A program made the position numbers and the translations under genes. From Actinomadura rudentiformis (GTDB lineage Bacteria > Actinomycetota > Actinomycetes > Streptosporangiales > Streptosporangiaceae), in the NCBI RefSeq assembly GCF_008923185.1, contig NZ_WBMT01000013.1, forward strand, positions 124,001-188,000: a stretch of 64,000 nucleotides of DNA, in the 5' to 3' direction. The notes under the pieces were generated by a model. The model ran no database searches. It worked only from the letters and a program-made list of their open reading frames with translations, and was not told where the DNA came from. This document shows positions 34,119 through 44,417 of this stretch, in pieces. Positions within the stretch are counted from its first letter, which is position 1; each line of letters begins with the position of its first letter.

Positions 34119-36386
34119 TCAGACGACGGCGCCGGACTCGCCGGGCTGGCGGGTGGGGCGTTTGAGCGTCTTCGGACGGGGCGCGGGGGCCTTGACGAAG
34201 CGCTCGAACTCGATGGCCAGCGGGGTCGCGGTGAAGACGCTGGAGTACGTGCCGACGCCGATGCCGACCAGCAGGGCGAGGGCGAAGTCGGTCAGCGAGT
34301 CACCGCCGAGCAAGGCCAGAGCCGCCAGGATGAAGACGGCGCCCATGCCGGTGTTGACCGTGCGGGGCACGGTCTGGAGGGCACCGCGGTTGGCGACGTC
34401 GGCGAAGCGGGCCTTGGGCTGCTCTCCCCAGAGCTCGCGGATGCGGTCGAAGACCACGACGGCGTCGTTGACGGAATAGCCGATGACGGTGAGGAGCGCG
34501 GCGAGGAAGACGCCGTCGATGGGTTTGCCGAGCCAGGCGAAGACGCCCGTCACGATGATCACATCGTGGAACATCGCGAGGACGGCCCCGGCGCCGAAGC
34601 TCCAGCGGAACCGGATGGCCAGGTAGGCCAGCTGGACGAGGAGCGCGACGCCGAGGGCGATGAGGGCCTTCTTGCGGAGTTCCTCGCCGAGGCTGGGGCC
34701 GATCAGCTCGTCGCGTTGCTTGGTCGTCTGGCCGCCCTTCTCGGCCAGGGCGTTCTGGATCTTGACCACCTCGGCGTTGCCGAGGTTCTCCGTGCGGACG
34801 GAGATGTCGTCCTTGCCGGAGGTCTGCACGACGGCGCGCGGGAAGCCCGCGTCGGCCACAGCCGAACGTGCGTCGTCGATGTCCAGGGGCGTGCTCGTGG
34901 AGTACTCGACGAGGCGTCCTCCGGTGAACTCCACGCCGTAGTTGAGCCCCTTGGAGAAGATCCCTGTGACGGCCACGACGACGGCGAGGGCGGAGAGCCC
35001 CAGCCAGAGCTTGCGTCCCTTCATCAGGTCGGGGTTACGGCGGTCCAGCCATTTACGGAGCCGCCCGGTGGAGCCGAGGCCGGTGAGGCCGGGACGGTTG
35101 GCGATGAACTTGCGGCTGAGGGCGGCGTCGGTGAGGACGCGGCTCAGGAGCATCGCCGAGATCAGTGAACCCAGCACACCGATGGTGAGGGTCACACCGA
35201 AGCCCTTCACCGGGCCGGAGGCCAGGAAGAACAGCAGGCCGCCGGCCAGCAGTGTGGTGATGTTCGAGTCGGCGATGGCTGACCAGGCCTTGGTGAAGCC
35301 GGTGGTCAGCGCGGTGCGCACACCGCGTTTGGGTATCGCCTCGTACTCTTCGCGGGCTCGTTCGAACGCGAGGACGTTGGCGTCGATCGCCATGCCGATC
35401 GCGAGGACGAAGCCCGCCAGGCCCGGCAGCGTGAGGGTGGCCCCCATCATGACGAGCGCGGCGTAGGAGATCAGCGCGTAGCAGGCCAGGGCGATGGTCG
35501 CCAGCGCCCCGACGAGGCGGTAGACGGCGATGATGAACAGGCCGGTCAGCAGCACGCCGATGACGGCGGCCTTGGCGCTGGCGTCAATGGCCTCGTCGCC
35601 CAGCGTGGGGCCCACCACCCGCTGCTCGATGGTCTTCACCGGGACGGGCAGCGAACCGCCCTGGACGAGGGCGGCCAGGTCCTTGGCCTCGTCCGCGCTG
35701 AAGTCGCCGGTGATCTGCGTCGAGCCGCCAGCGATGCCGACGTTGCAGGGCACGTCCGCGACGACGCCCGGTGAGGAGATCACCTTGCCGTCCAGCACGA
35801 TGGCGATGCGCCGCTCGGCGCCGGTGGCACAGGCGGCCTTGGCGGTGACCTGCTGCCAGGCCTTGCCGCCGCCGTTGCGGAAGTCGATCGTGACGTACCA
35901 GCCGGTGCCGTTCTGGGTGTCGATCGACGCGTCGGCCGAGCCGACGCCGTCGCCGGTCAGCACGGCCGGGCCGATCAGGATCGGCTCACCCCGCTCGTCG
36001 GCGACGGCCTGCTCGCCCTTCGCGGGCTTGCCGTCACCGGCGCGGACGGGGTGGGCGGTGAGCTGGGCGGTCTTGCCGATCACCTCGGCGGCCCGGGTCG
36101 GGTCCTGGACGTCGGGCAGTTCGACGATGATCCGCCGTTCCCCGGAGCGGGTGATCGACGATTCGGCGACGCCGAGCGCGTCGACGCGGCGGTGCAGCAC
36201 CTCCTTGGCGCGGTCGGTGTTCTCCCGGGTCGCCTTGGCGTTGGGCGAGTCCTGGGTCTCGAGAACGATCTGGGTGCCGCCGCGCAGGTCGAGGCCGAGG
36301 CGGGCTGGTTTGGACAGGGCAAAGTACAGCGATGCGGCGAGCACGGCGAACGCCAGGATCGCCCGCACCACGTTGGCGCGAGTCAA
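34119..36386 (-). CDS. secDF: Fused protein translocase subunit SecDF
   Basis: 755 aa. SecD half: ARLGLDLRGGTQIVLETQD at the N-terminus, a large periplasmic P1 domain, QGGSLPVPVKTIEQRVVGPTLGDEAI and six membrane segments with GFVLAIGMAIDANVLAFERAREE. SecF half from about residue 455: GLNYGVEFTGGRLVEYS, then six segments with LTVIGYSVNDAVVVFDRIRE. Acts in the membrane to pull exported proteins using the proton gradient. Actinobacteria usually have separate secD and secF near ruvB/relA; this fused form would be an extra copy. Start TTG 36386 with GGAAGG upstream. It follows the small anchored gene by 42 nt. Confidence 0.94.
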   Translation of the reverse strand: MTRANVVRAILAFAVLAASLYFALSKPARLGLDLRGGTQIVLETQDSPNAKATRENTDRAKEVLHRRVDALGVAESSITRSGERRIIVELPDVQDPTRAAEVIGKTAQLTAHPVRAGDGKPAKGEQAVADERGEPILIGPAVLTGDGVGSADASIDTQNGTGWYVTIDFRNGGGKAWQQVTAKAACATGAERRIAIVLDGKVISSPGVVADVPCNVGIAGGSTQITGDFSADEAKDLAALVQGGSLPVPVKTIEQRVVGPTLGDEAIDASAKAAVIGVLLTGLFIIAVYRLVGALATIALACYALISYAALVMMGATLTLPGLAGFVLAIGMAIDANVLAFERAREEYEAIPKRGVRTALTTGFTKAWSAIADSNITTLLAGGLLFFLASGPVKGFGVTLTIGVLGSLISAMLLSRVLTDAALSRKFIANRPGLTGLGSTGRLRKWLDRRNPDLMKGRKLWLGLSALAVVVAVTGIFSKGLNYGVEFTGGRLVEYSTSTPLDIDDARSAVADAGFPRAVVQTSGKDDISVRTENLGNAEVVKIQNALAEKGGQTTKQRDELIGPSLGEELRKKALIALGVALLVQLAYLAIRFRWSFGAGAVLAMFHDVIIVTGVFAWLGKPIDGVFLAALLTVIGYSVNDAVVVFDRIRELWGEQPKARFADVANRGALQTVPRTVNTGMGAVFILAALALLGGDSLTDFALALLVGIGVGTYSSVFTATPLAIEFERFVKAPAPRPKTLKRPTRQPGESGAVV

Positions 36387-36428
36387 AGGAAGAACCTTCC
36401 ACGAGGTCTGATGGGGGATGTCGTCAGA

Positions 36429-36851
36429 TCACGTGGATAGCGGCGGGGCACGCCCGCGTGGCAGGCCGGCCGGAGCGGCCTCGGCAGACTCGGCGCGGAC
36501 GGCCGGACGGGCCGCGACGACGCTGGACGGCCGTACTTCGACACCGGGCGGCAGGACCGCGGGGACAGGCGCCGGGGCGGGCGCGGCGGCGATCTGCCGC
36601 GCCGAGGCCGAAATGGCCGCCGTGTCGGAACGGACGGGGCAGGGCTTGGAGCTCTTGCCCCGGCTCGCCACGTTGGCCTGGCCGGGCTGGGCGGTGGCGC
36701 CCGCACGCATCCCGACACCGGCCGAGCCGGACGCCGGTGCTGCGCCGGGCAGGACCACGAAGCCCAGGACGCCCAGCACGATGAGGAGCAGCCTGGCGGC
36801 CCGCCCGCGATCTTCACAGGCCGGCGGGGAGGATCGCTGAGCGTCGCTCAC
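36429..36851 (-). CDS. Small single-span anchored protein upstream of secDF
   Basis: 140 aa, not recognised. About 20 polar residues, one membrane segment (RLLLIVLGVLGFVVLPGAAP), then an Ala/Pro/Ser-rich extracytoplasmic tail of ~95 aa with one Cys. GTG at 36851 has an excellent ribosome binding site (GGAGGAC, 5 nt spacing), and third positions are GC-rich, so the frame is real. Its place 42 nt before secDF on the same strand suggests co-transcription and a possible role with SecDF; that is inference. Confidence 0.65.
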   Translation of the reverse strand: MSDAQRSSPPACEDRGRAARLLLIVLGVLGFVVLPGAAPASGSAGVGMRAGATAQPGQANVASRGKSSKPCPVRSDTAAISASARQIAAAPAPAPVPAVLPPGVEVRPSSVVAARPAVRAESAEAAPAGLPRGRAPPLST

Positions 36852-37040
36852 GCGCGTCCTCCGTCTCTGCCGGTGGGCCTCACTGGTCGGTCCAGGCCGC
36901 CGATGCGGCCGCTGTATCCACGCCACGCTATCGGACCGCCCGGCCACCTTGATCCGTTTCGGCCGGAGCGGGCCCGGGACCGCCACCTCGGAAAACGCGA
37001 CGGTGTCTCAATCCGGCCATACCAAGGTCTCCACAAGGCA

Positions 37041-37069
37041 TTGCAGATCCAGTAAAAGACGAATTACTT
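37041..37069 (+). promoter_or_regulatory. Promoter of the secreted protein at 37109
   Basis: -35 TTGCAG (37041-37046), 17-nt spacer, -10 TTACTT (37064-37069). Leaves a ~33-nt 5' UTR with GAAGGAG before the GTG. Confidence 0.6.
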
Positions 37070-37108
37070 TCACGATGCCCACCCCCGAACCGGACGAAGG
37101 AGTTTCCG

Positions 37109-37792
37109 GTGGCACGCATCAGACAGACCGTCACGGTCGGCATCACGGCTCTCGCCGTCGTCGCCGTGGCCGCTCCGCCCGCCTCCGCTGTCACCACGAC
37201 CATCCGCAAGGGCTCGGCCACCGCCGACGCCTACTCCGGCAACGTGCGCGCCTCGCTCCTCGGCGAGGCCACCGTGACCACCTCCATCGGCAGCGGCAGC
37301 TGCAACCAGTCGACGATGACGGGTTCGATCAATTCCAACGGCTCGAACCTCAGCATCTCGGGCGTCACGTTCAACACCAACGGCGGCCCGTGCACCGGCA
37401 GCGTGTCCTCCACCATCACCCCGGAGAACCTCCCGTGGAGCGGCGGCAACGTCACCTGGGACGCCGCCCACACCGGCGGCCGGGACGCCACCGTCCTCAT
37501 CTCCAACTTCAGGATCAAGGCCGTCGTCGACCTCCTCGGCGGCATCACCTGCTACTTCGGCGGCAACCTGACCGCCAACGGGTTCAACGGCGACAACCCC
37601 TCCCGGCCGGTCGCCACCAACAACCAGGCCCAGGTCGGCGTCACGAACGCCACCGTCAACCGGCTGTCGGGCGGCAACTTCTTCTGCCCGTCGACCGCGA
37701 CGGTCAACGCCACCTACCAGCTCCTCGGTGAGACCACCCCCGGATCCGGCACGTACGACCAGTCCCTCTACGTGACTGGTACCAACCCTTAA
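37109..37792 (+). CDS. Secreted protein of unknown function
   Basis: 227 aa. Signal peptide VTVGITALAVVAVAAPPASA, cleaved near A-V-T. The mature part is Thr/Ser/Gly/Asn-rich and probably all-beta, with four cysteines spaced as two pairs (GSCNQ...GPCTGS and ITCYFGG...FFCPST), consistent with disulfides. No catalytic motif is visible. Similar signal-peptide-plus-beta proteins are common unnamed exports of actinomycetes. GTG at 37109 has GAAGGAG upstream. Its 3' end carries a two-copy 21-nt repeat. Confidence 0.8.
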   Translation: MARIRQTVTVGITALAVVAVAAPPASAVTTTIRKGSATADAYSGNVRASLLGEATVTTSIGSGSCNQSTMTGSINSNGSNLSISGVTFNTNGGPCTGSVSSTITPENLPWSGGNVTWDAAHTGGRDATVLISNFRIKAVVDLLGGITCYFGGNLTANGFNGDNPSRPVATNNQAQVGVTNATVNRLSGGNFFCPSTATVNATYQLLGETTPGSGTYDQSLYVTGTNP

Positions 37793-37834
37793 CTCATGGC
37801 TTCTACGGCCCTGTTCATGGCTTTTACGGCCTCG
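37793..37834 (+). repeat. 21-nt tandem repeat after the secreted-protein gene
   Basis: Units 37793-37813 and 37814-37834 share CATGGCTTCTACGGCC with two changes. The second unit's GGCTTTTACGGC also occurs inverted at about 38017-38028, after the terminator. Confidence 0.8.
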
Positions 37835-37970
37835 GGTCCTCGCCTGGCGGCTCGGACCCGAACCGTAAAGCGGCGATTGCGACATCGCTTCGCGATCTTC
37901 GCGCGAAGCTTCGCTGGCGCTCGCTCCGGCTCAGGTAGCGCAATCGCGTGCGGGCTGAGCTCCCACATCA
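37835..37970. other. Structured non-coding stretch rich in TTCGC/GCGAA motifs
   Basis: Contains ATCGCTTCGCGATCTTCGCG and CGAAGCTTCGC and is bracketed by GCGATTGCG and its inverse CGCAATCGC about 80 nt apart. It could fold into nested hairpins. No coding frame was recognised. Confidence 0.45.
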
Positions 37971-37973
37971 GCT

Positions 37974-38016
37974 GAACGGCCGTGTGATCACCTCGCCGGT
38001 GATCACACGGCCGTTC
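37974..38016. terminator. 19-bp perfect hairpin between convergent genes
   Basis: GAACGGCCGTGTGATCACC (37974-37992), loop TCGCC, and its exact complement at 37998-38016. Bidirectional terminator for the secreted-protein gene and glyS. Confidence 0.92.
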
Positions 38017-38032
38017 GCCGTAAAAGCCGTGA

Positions 38033-39421
<1,389 letters not shown>

Positions 39422-39691
39422 GAGCGTTCTCCATCCGGCTGGCGGTCGGCGGGATATTCGTGCGCCCCGCACGCCGCCACCCCGATCTGCTGACGGGCGG
39501 CGCGCGGAAAGGCGAGATGTGATCCCCGGTGGTGTGACGCCCTTGGACGCCTCGACTGCGACGTCGCGTCGGCGCTCCAAGAGCGTTTCCGAGTCTAGGG
39601 CACCGCCGCCACCTCCCGAACGTCGACCGGCTGGATACGGTCGAGTACGCAAAGTGACGAGTGCGCAAAAGGCCCCGCGCCCCCGCGTCCG

Positions 39692-41038
39692 TCAGTAGAC
39701 GTGGCCGTCCACGATGTTGCTGTCGATGTTGAGCGCGATGCCGCCGTGCCTCTCCCTGTGGCTGCCCCGGTACTGCTTGATCCGGCGGTGCGGGTGCCAC
39801 CAGCGGGCGCGGAGGTACGGGGTGGCGTACGGGTTGGGCCTGTTGTCCCAGTGCGCGAACCAGATCGCCACCGGCCTGGTGATCCCGTTGGCCCGGCCAA
39901 GGTCGCGCGCACCCGATGCGGCGCTGCTGTAGACGCCGGAGACGTACTCCCGGTCAGCCAAAGCACGGGACCAGGCGTCAAGAAAGGTCAGCACTGCCCG
40001 GCGGCACTTGGCCTTGCCGCTCGAGTACGCCTCCATGTCGAAGTAGATCGGCATATCGCGCGGGATGCGGAGCGCTCTGGCCCGCGCGACGGCGGCCGCG
40101 GCGGCCCGGCGGCCCTCCGCGGCGGCGGTCCCGGCCTTGAAGTGGACGCGGAAGTTGTCCCTGTTACAGGGCGCCTGCTTCCCGACGTACGTAGGGATCA
40201 GCCGGTAGCCCATCCGGCGGACGGCGCGGATCCAGGACCTGGTGAGGTTGGGCTGGGAGCATCCACGCGACGCGCCGCCGATGTAGATGTTGACGACGCT
40301 GTACGAGCGGCGCCAGGCGGCCATGGCCCGCTTCGAAGGTGCCGTGCAAGTGTCGAAGCCCCTCCCCTTGCCCCAGGATCTGCTCGTCCCGGACTTGGCG
40401 CGCTCGGTGAGGGGCGCGACCGAGGACTCGCCCTCCACGGTGCCGCCGCGGAGGGGGCTGGGAGGCGGTGTCGTGATCCATTCCGCGGTCAGCCGGATCG
40501 AACGGATGACGGTCTGCAACACGTCCGTGTCCGCGCCGTACACGCCGGTGACCGACGCCCCCGCCTCTGGGAGATCGATCCGCACCTGGTGATCGACGTT
40601 CTTCCGGACGGTGAAGCGGGCCAGCTTTGCGACCCGCATCTCCACCGCGCGGCCGCGCTGCGCGGTTCCAGAGGCCCCGGAGGCCCCAGTGGCGCCGTCG
40701 AGCGGCTCGATGTGCAGCGTCTCCGCGCCGCCGATCAACCGCGCCGGGCAGTCGGGCTCCGGGCCGGGCCGGCCGAGATAGATCGCGGGACGGTCGTGCC
40801 GTACGCACCGCGTGGGATCGAGGTCGAGCCGGTGCACCTCCCAGCCGGCCGGCACCGGAATCCGCACGCCGCGGTATTCGGCCACGCGGGCCTGGTTCAG
40901 CGCGCGGGCCGGAGCCGCCTGGTTCAGCGCGGTGGCCTGGACGGCCGGGGGCCGCGCGGTGGCCGGCTGGAGGCCGGTGACGAGGGCGGCGACACCCGCC
41001 ACCCCGAGCAGTCCACTGAGTACGACCGCATGCCGCAT
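39692..41038 (-). CDS. Secreted DUF1906 (glycoside-hydrolase-like) protein
   Basis: 448 aa. Signal peptide (VLSGLLGVAGVAALVTG), an N-terminal module of ~200 aa with no recognised fold, then a DUF1906 domain starting KGRGFDTCTAPSKRAMAAW, with NIYIGG, LIPTYVGKQ, IPRDMPIYFDMEAYSSG and PVAIWFAHWD. DUF1906 is a TIM-barrel related to GH25-like enzymes and is common in Tat/Sec-exported actinobacterial proteins; peptidoglycan is a plausible but unproven substrate. ATG at 41038 follows GGGGGAG; a GTG directly before it is also possible. Confidence 0.88.
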   Translation of the reverse strand: MRHAVVLSGLLGVAGVAALVTGLQPATARPPAVQATALNQAAPARALNQARVAEYRGVRIPVPAGWEVHRLDLDPTRCVRHDRPAIYLGRPGPEPDCPARLIGGAETLHIEPLDGATGASGASGTAQRGRAVEMRVAKLARFTVRKNVDHQVRIDLPEAGASVTGVYGADTDVLQTVIRSIRLTAEWITTPPPSPLRGGTVEGESSVAPLTERAKSGTSRSWGKGRGFDTCTAPSKRAMAAWRRSYSVVNIYIGGASRGCSQPNLTRSWIRAVRRMGYRLIPTYVGKQAPCNRDNFRVHFKAGTAAAEGRRAAAAAVARARALRIPRDMPIYFDMEAYSSGKAKCRRAVLTFLDAWSRALADREYVSGVYSSAASGARDLGRANGITRPVAIWFAHWDNRPNPYATPYLRARWWHPHRRIKQYRGSHRERHGGIALNIDSNIVDGHVY

Positions 41039-41112
41039 CACAACTCCCCCGTGCCGTGCGCCCAGCCCCGTCAGCGGCAGTGATCACCAGCACGGAGGGT
41101 GATGAAACGACT

Positions 41113-41436
41113 TCAGATACGTTCTTTCCCGGACTCTGCCGTTCGTTGACCGACGACCTCGCTGACGACCTCGTAGGCGCCGGGTTCGTCCACCGCCATC
41201 GCGGCCAGCGGGATGAAGACCAGGCGCACCTCGTACGCGCCGAGCGCCCGCCGGTAGTACCCGGCGCCGTCCCACTCGGTGATGAGGGCCCAGAGGTCGG
41301 GGTCGTCGACCGTGCGGGCCAGCCGTCCCGACCGGTAGCCCGGGCTCGCGGCGAGGGCGTCGAGCACGGAGGTCATCTGCGCGGTGAACCCGTCGGCCTC
41401 CTGGCTCGGCACGCGGTACCGGGTGATTGCGATCAT
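41113..41436 (-). CDS. Antibiotic-biosynthesis-monooxygenase-like (ABM) small protein
   Basis: 107 aa ferredoxin-like dimeric fold: MIAITRYRVP at the start, FTAQMTSVLDALAASPGYRSGRLAR and DLWALITEWDGAGYYRRALG. This is the pattern of ABM-domain proteins (heme or quinone monooxygenases and stress proteins). C-terminal tail is charged. Start ATG 41436 after GGAGGG. Divergent from the small membrane protein at 41482. No partner gene reveals its substrate. Confidence 0.85.
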   Translation of the reverse strand: MIAITRYRVPSQEADGFTAQMTSVLDALAASPGYRSGRLARTVDDPDLWALITEWDGAGYYRRALGAYEVRLVFIPLAAMAVDEPGAYEVVSEVVGQRTAESGKERI

Positions 41437-41481
41437 CCCTCCATCCTTCCAGGCAGGCGGAGAGAGGCTACGTTTGGGCTC

Positions 41482-41787
41482 GTGAACACTGAAAGGGAAA
41501 CCCCGGGAATGCGCGCCACCGTGGAGCGGTTGAGTGCGAAGCCGGTGGTGTTCTTGCACACACTCCCGCGCTGGGTGCTGCTCGTCGCGGTCTTCGCGCT
41601 GCTGGTGATCGGCATGTGGGGGAACGGCTGGGTCGGCGCGGCGGGACTGCTTGTCCTGCTGGCGTTCCTGACCTGGTTCGCCTACCTCAACTGGCCCGCG
41701 CTGGACACCTCGGGACGGGCCCTGCGAGTCGTTGCGATGGGGCTTTTGGCGGCCTTCGCGGTGGGTCACGTGGTAGGCGGCTTCTAA
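41482..41787 (+). CDS. Small two-span membrane protein (DUF6703-like)
   Basis: 101 aa. Three hydrophobic segments: WVLLVAVFALLVIGMW, GAAGLLVLLAFLTWFAYL and VVAMGLLAAFAVGHVVGG. Basic N-terminus MRATVERLSAKP. Resembles the uncharacterised small membrane proteins found next to znu operons in actinobacteria. GTG at 41482 is 7 nt after -10 TACGTT (41469-41474), so it is probably leaderless. Confidence 0.8.
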   Translation: MNTERETPGMRATVERLSAKPVVFLHTLPRWVLLVAVFALLVIGMWGNGWVGAAGLLVLLAFLTWFAYLNWPALDTSGRALRVVAMGLLAAFAVGHVVGGF

Positions 41788-41794
41788 GTCGGTT

Positions 41795-41822
41795 TTGACA
41801 ACCGTTTTCATCTTCGTACACA
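41795..41822 (+). promoter_or_regulatory. Promoter of znuACB-zur with a Zur-type palindrome
   Basis: -35 TTGACA (41795-41800), 16-nt spacer, -10 TACACA (41817-41822). TGACAACCGTTTTCA (41796-41810) fits the 15-nt actinobacterial Zur box TGAnAAnnnTTnTCA and overlaps the -35, a repressing position. The GTG of znuA is 8 nt after the -10. Confidence 0.82.
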
Positions 41823-41830
41823 CTTGGGGG

Positions 41831-42796
41831 GTGTTCACCTCCCCGAAGCCTCTCCGCGCCCTCTCGCTGCCGGCGCTGGCCACCGCTGCGCTGCTCAGCC
41901 TCACCGCCTGTGGCAACGCCGGGGCGGACGGCGACTCCGGCTCCGGCGCCGCCAAGACGAAGATCGTCGCATCGTTCTACCCGATGGCCTGGCTGGCCGA
42001 GAAGGTCGGCGGCGACCACGTGTCGGTCGAGACGCTCACCAAGCCGGGCGCCGAGCCGCACGACCTCGAGCTGACGGCACGGCAGATCGCCGACGTCCAG
42101 AAGGCCGACTTCGCGGTGTACGTCAAGGGCGTCCAGCCCGCCATGGACGACGCCGTCGCCAAGCACGCCAAGGACAAGTCCCTGGACGCCGTGAGCGTGG
42201 TCAAGACGCTGCCCGCCGCCGCGGAGGACGAGCACGAGCACGAGGCGGGGGGGAAGGAGCACGAGGGCGAGGAGCTCACGTACGACCCGCACGTGTGGCT
42301 CGACCCGAGCCGCATGGCGACGATCGCCACCACGCTGGGCGACCGCCTCGCCGCCGCCGACTCCGGCCACGCCGCCGGCTACAAGGCGAACGCGAAGGCG
42401 CTCGCCGGCCAGCTCACCGCGCTCGACCAGAGCTACAGCCAGGGGCTCAAGGGCGCGAAGGGCAAGACGATCGTGACCGCGCACGCCGCGTTCGGCTACC
42501 TGGCCGACCGGTACGGCCTCAAGCAGGTCTCGATCGCCGGGGTCGACCCGAACAGCGAGCCGTCACCCAAGCGCATCGCCGAGCTCACCCACGAAGTGCG
42601 CGAGGCCGGTGCCACCACGATCTTCACCGAGACCCTGGTGAGCCCGAAGGTCGCCGAGAGCCTGGCCCGCGAGGCCAAGGTGAAGACCGCCGTCCTCGAC
42701 CCGGTCGAGGGCATCGCCAAGGGCTCCTCGGACGACTATATGTCGATCATGAAGAAGAACCTCGAGACCCTGCGCACCGCCCTGGGAGTCACATGA
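41831..42796 (+). CDS. znuA: Zinc ABC transporter substrate-binding lipoprotein
   Basis: 321 aa. Captures Zn2+ (or Mn2+) outside the membrane for ZnuBC. Lipobox LSLTAC at residues ~18-23. Cluster A-I features: IVASFYPMAWLAEKVGGD, KPGAEPHDLELTARQ with the first His ligand, DPHVWLDPSRM with the second, a His/Glu-rich loop (DEHEHEAGGKEHEGEE) typical for zinc, HAAFGYLADRYGL with the third His and ETLVSPKVAESL. GTG at 41831 matches the promoter; first gene of a four-gene operon with 4-nt overlaps. Confidence 0.95.
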   Translation: MFTSPKPLRALSLPALATAALLSLTACGNAGADGDSGSGAAKTKIVASFYPMAWLAEKVGGDHVSVETLTKPGAEPHDLELTARQIADVQKADFAVYVKGVQPAMDDAVAKHAKDKSLDAVSVVKTLPAAAEDEHEHEAGGKEHEGEELTYDPHVWLDPSRMATIATTLGDRLAAADSGHAAGYKANAKALAGQLTALDQSYSQGLKGAKGKTIVTAHAAFGYLADRYGLKQVSIAGVDPNSEPSPKRIAELTHEVREAGATTIFTETLVSPKVAESLAREAKVKTAVLDPVEGIAKGSSDDYMSIMKKNLETLRTALGVT

Positions 42797-43536
42797 CGGT
42801 CATCCACCCCGGCGGCTCCGCCGCGCAGCCCGCGCCTTTCGAGATGACCGGCGGTCACGTCCGGCTCGAAGGGCGCGACGTGCTGCGCGGCATCGACCTG
42901 ACCGTCGAACCCGGCGACGTCCTCGCCGTCATGGGACCGAACGGGGCGGGCAAGTCCACCCTGATCAAGGCCCTGCTCGGGCTGATCCCGCTGTCGTCCG
43001 GCCGCACCGAGATCTTCGGTGCGGCCCCGGCCCGTTTCAGGGACTGGAAGCGGATCGGGTACGTGCCGCAGCGGCTGCCCATGGGCGGCGGCGTGCCCGC
43101 GACCGTCCGCGAAGTCGTGTCGTCGGGGCGGGTGGCGCGGCAGTCCCGCTGGCGGCCGACCTCCGCCGCCGACCGCGCGGCGGTGGACAGCGCGCTGGAG
43201 GCGGTCGGCCTGTCCCACCGCGCCCGTGACTCCGCGCACCTGCTGTCGGGCGGCCAGCAGCAGCGGGTGCTCATCGCCCGTGCGCTGGCCGGCGAACCCG
43301 AGGTGTTCGTGATGGACGAGCCCACCGCGGGCGTGGACGCCGCGAGCCAGGCCGCGTTGGCGCGAACGCTGCGCGACCTGACCGCCGCCGGCCGTACGGT
43401 GGTCCTCGTAACGCACGAGCTGGGCCCGTTGGCGCCCCTCATCACGCGGAGCATCGTCCTCGACCACGGCCGTATGGCGAACGACAGTGCGGCCTTGACC
43501 GCGCACCTCAGCACAGAGACTGGAACTCCTGCGTGA
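42793..43536 (+). CDS. znuC: Zinc ABC transporter ATPase
   Basis: 247 aa. Walker A VMGPNGAGKSTLIKALLG, Q-loop YVPQRLPMGGG, signature LLSGGQQQRVLIARAL, Walker B VFVMDEPTAGVD and H-loop VTHELGPL. Starts inside the znuA stop (ATGA), so translation is coupled. Ends with a 4-nt overlap with znuB. Confidence 0.96.
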   Translation: MTVIHPGGSAAQPAPFEMTGGHVRLEGRDVLRGIDLTVEPGDVLAVMGPNGAGKSTLIKALLGLIPLSSGRTEIFGAAPARFRDWKRIGYVPQRLPMGGGVPATVREVVSSGRVARQSRWRPTSAADRAAVDSALEAVGLSHRARDSAHLLSGGQQQRVLIARALAGEPEVFVMDEPTAGVDAASQAALARTLRDLTAAGRTVVLVTHELGPLAPLITRSIVLDHGRMANDSAALTAHLSTETGTPA

Positions 43537-44417
43537 CCGAAATGCTGCAGTACGACTTCATGCGCATCGCCCTCGTGATGGCGGTGCTGATCGGGCTGAC
43601 CGCGCCCGCGGTCGGCACGTTCATCGTGCAGCGCAAGCTCTCCCTGCTCGGAGACGGCATCGGGCACATCGCGCTGACCGGTATCGGCCTGGGCCTGCTC
43701 ACCGGCAACTCACCGATCCTGGGTGCCCTCCTGGTGTCCGTGCTCGGCGCGGTCGCCATCGAGGTGCTGCGCGCGCGCAGCCGCAGCGGCGCCGATGTGG
43801 CGCTCGCCCTGCTGTTCTACGGCGGGCTGGCGGGCGGCGTGCTGCTCACCAACGGCCAGGACGGCGGCACCAGCCTGCAGTCCTACCTCTTCGGATCCAT
43901 CAGCAGCGTGTCGGCGACCGACCTGTACGTGGTGGCCGGGCTGGCGGTGGCCGTCCTCGGCATCGTGGCGCTCTTCGGGCGGGAGCTGTTCCTGCTCTGC
44001 CAGGACGAGGAGGTGGCCCGGGCGGCGGGCCTGCCCGTCCGCTTCCTCAGCATCCTGATCGCCGCGACCGCCGCCGTCACCGTGGTCATCTCCATGCGCG
44101 CCATCGGGCTGCTGCTCGTCAGCGCGCTGATGGTCGTGCCCGTGGCTGCGGCCCAGCAGCTCACCCGGGGATTCAAGAGCACGATGCTCGTGGCGATGGG
44201 CATCGGTGTACTGTCGGCGGTGTCCGGCCTGGCCGGCTCGTTCGAGTACGATCTCCCGCCGGGGCCCTCGATCGTGTTGCTGGCCCTGGCGGTGTTCGTC
44301 GCCGCGGTGATCGGAGGCACGGTCCTGCGGCGGATGCGGACCCGTACGGTTCCGGCGACCGCCGATCGACCGGCCCGGACCAGCGTGGAAGCCGAGGCGG
44401 AGGTGCTTGGGGGATGA
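43533..44417 (+). CDS. znuB: Zinc ABC transporter permease
   Basis: 294 aa with about eight hydrophobic segments. ABC-3 family features: APAVGTFIVQRKLSLLGDGIGHIALTGIGLGL, LRARSRSGADVALALLFYGGLAGG, and AIGLLLVSALMVVPVAAAQQL. GTG start in a GTGA overlap with znuC; ends 4 nt into zur. Confidence 0.96.
   Translation: MTEMLQYDFMRIALVMAVLIGLTAPAVGTFIVQRKLSLLGDGIGHIALTGIGLGLLTGNSPILGALLVSVLGAVAIEVLRARSRSGADVALALLFYGGLAGGVLLTNGQDGGTSLQSYLFGSISSVSATDLYVVAGLAVAVLGIVALFGRELFLLCQDEEVARAAGLPVRFLSILIAATAAVTVVISMRAIGLLLVSALMVVPVAAAQQLTRGFKSTMLVAMGIGVLSAVSGLAGSFEYDLPPGPSIVLLALAVFVAAVIGGTVLRRMRTRTVPATADRPARTSVEAEAEVLGG

Noticed and set aside
39422..39590. Possible T-box in the long glyS leader (GGGGTGGCGGCGTGCGG resembles the T-box core)
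   Set aside because: Only a partial match; no specifier stem with a Gly codon or antiterminator could be recognised, and glyS T-boxes are not typical of actinobacteria.
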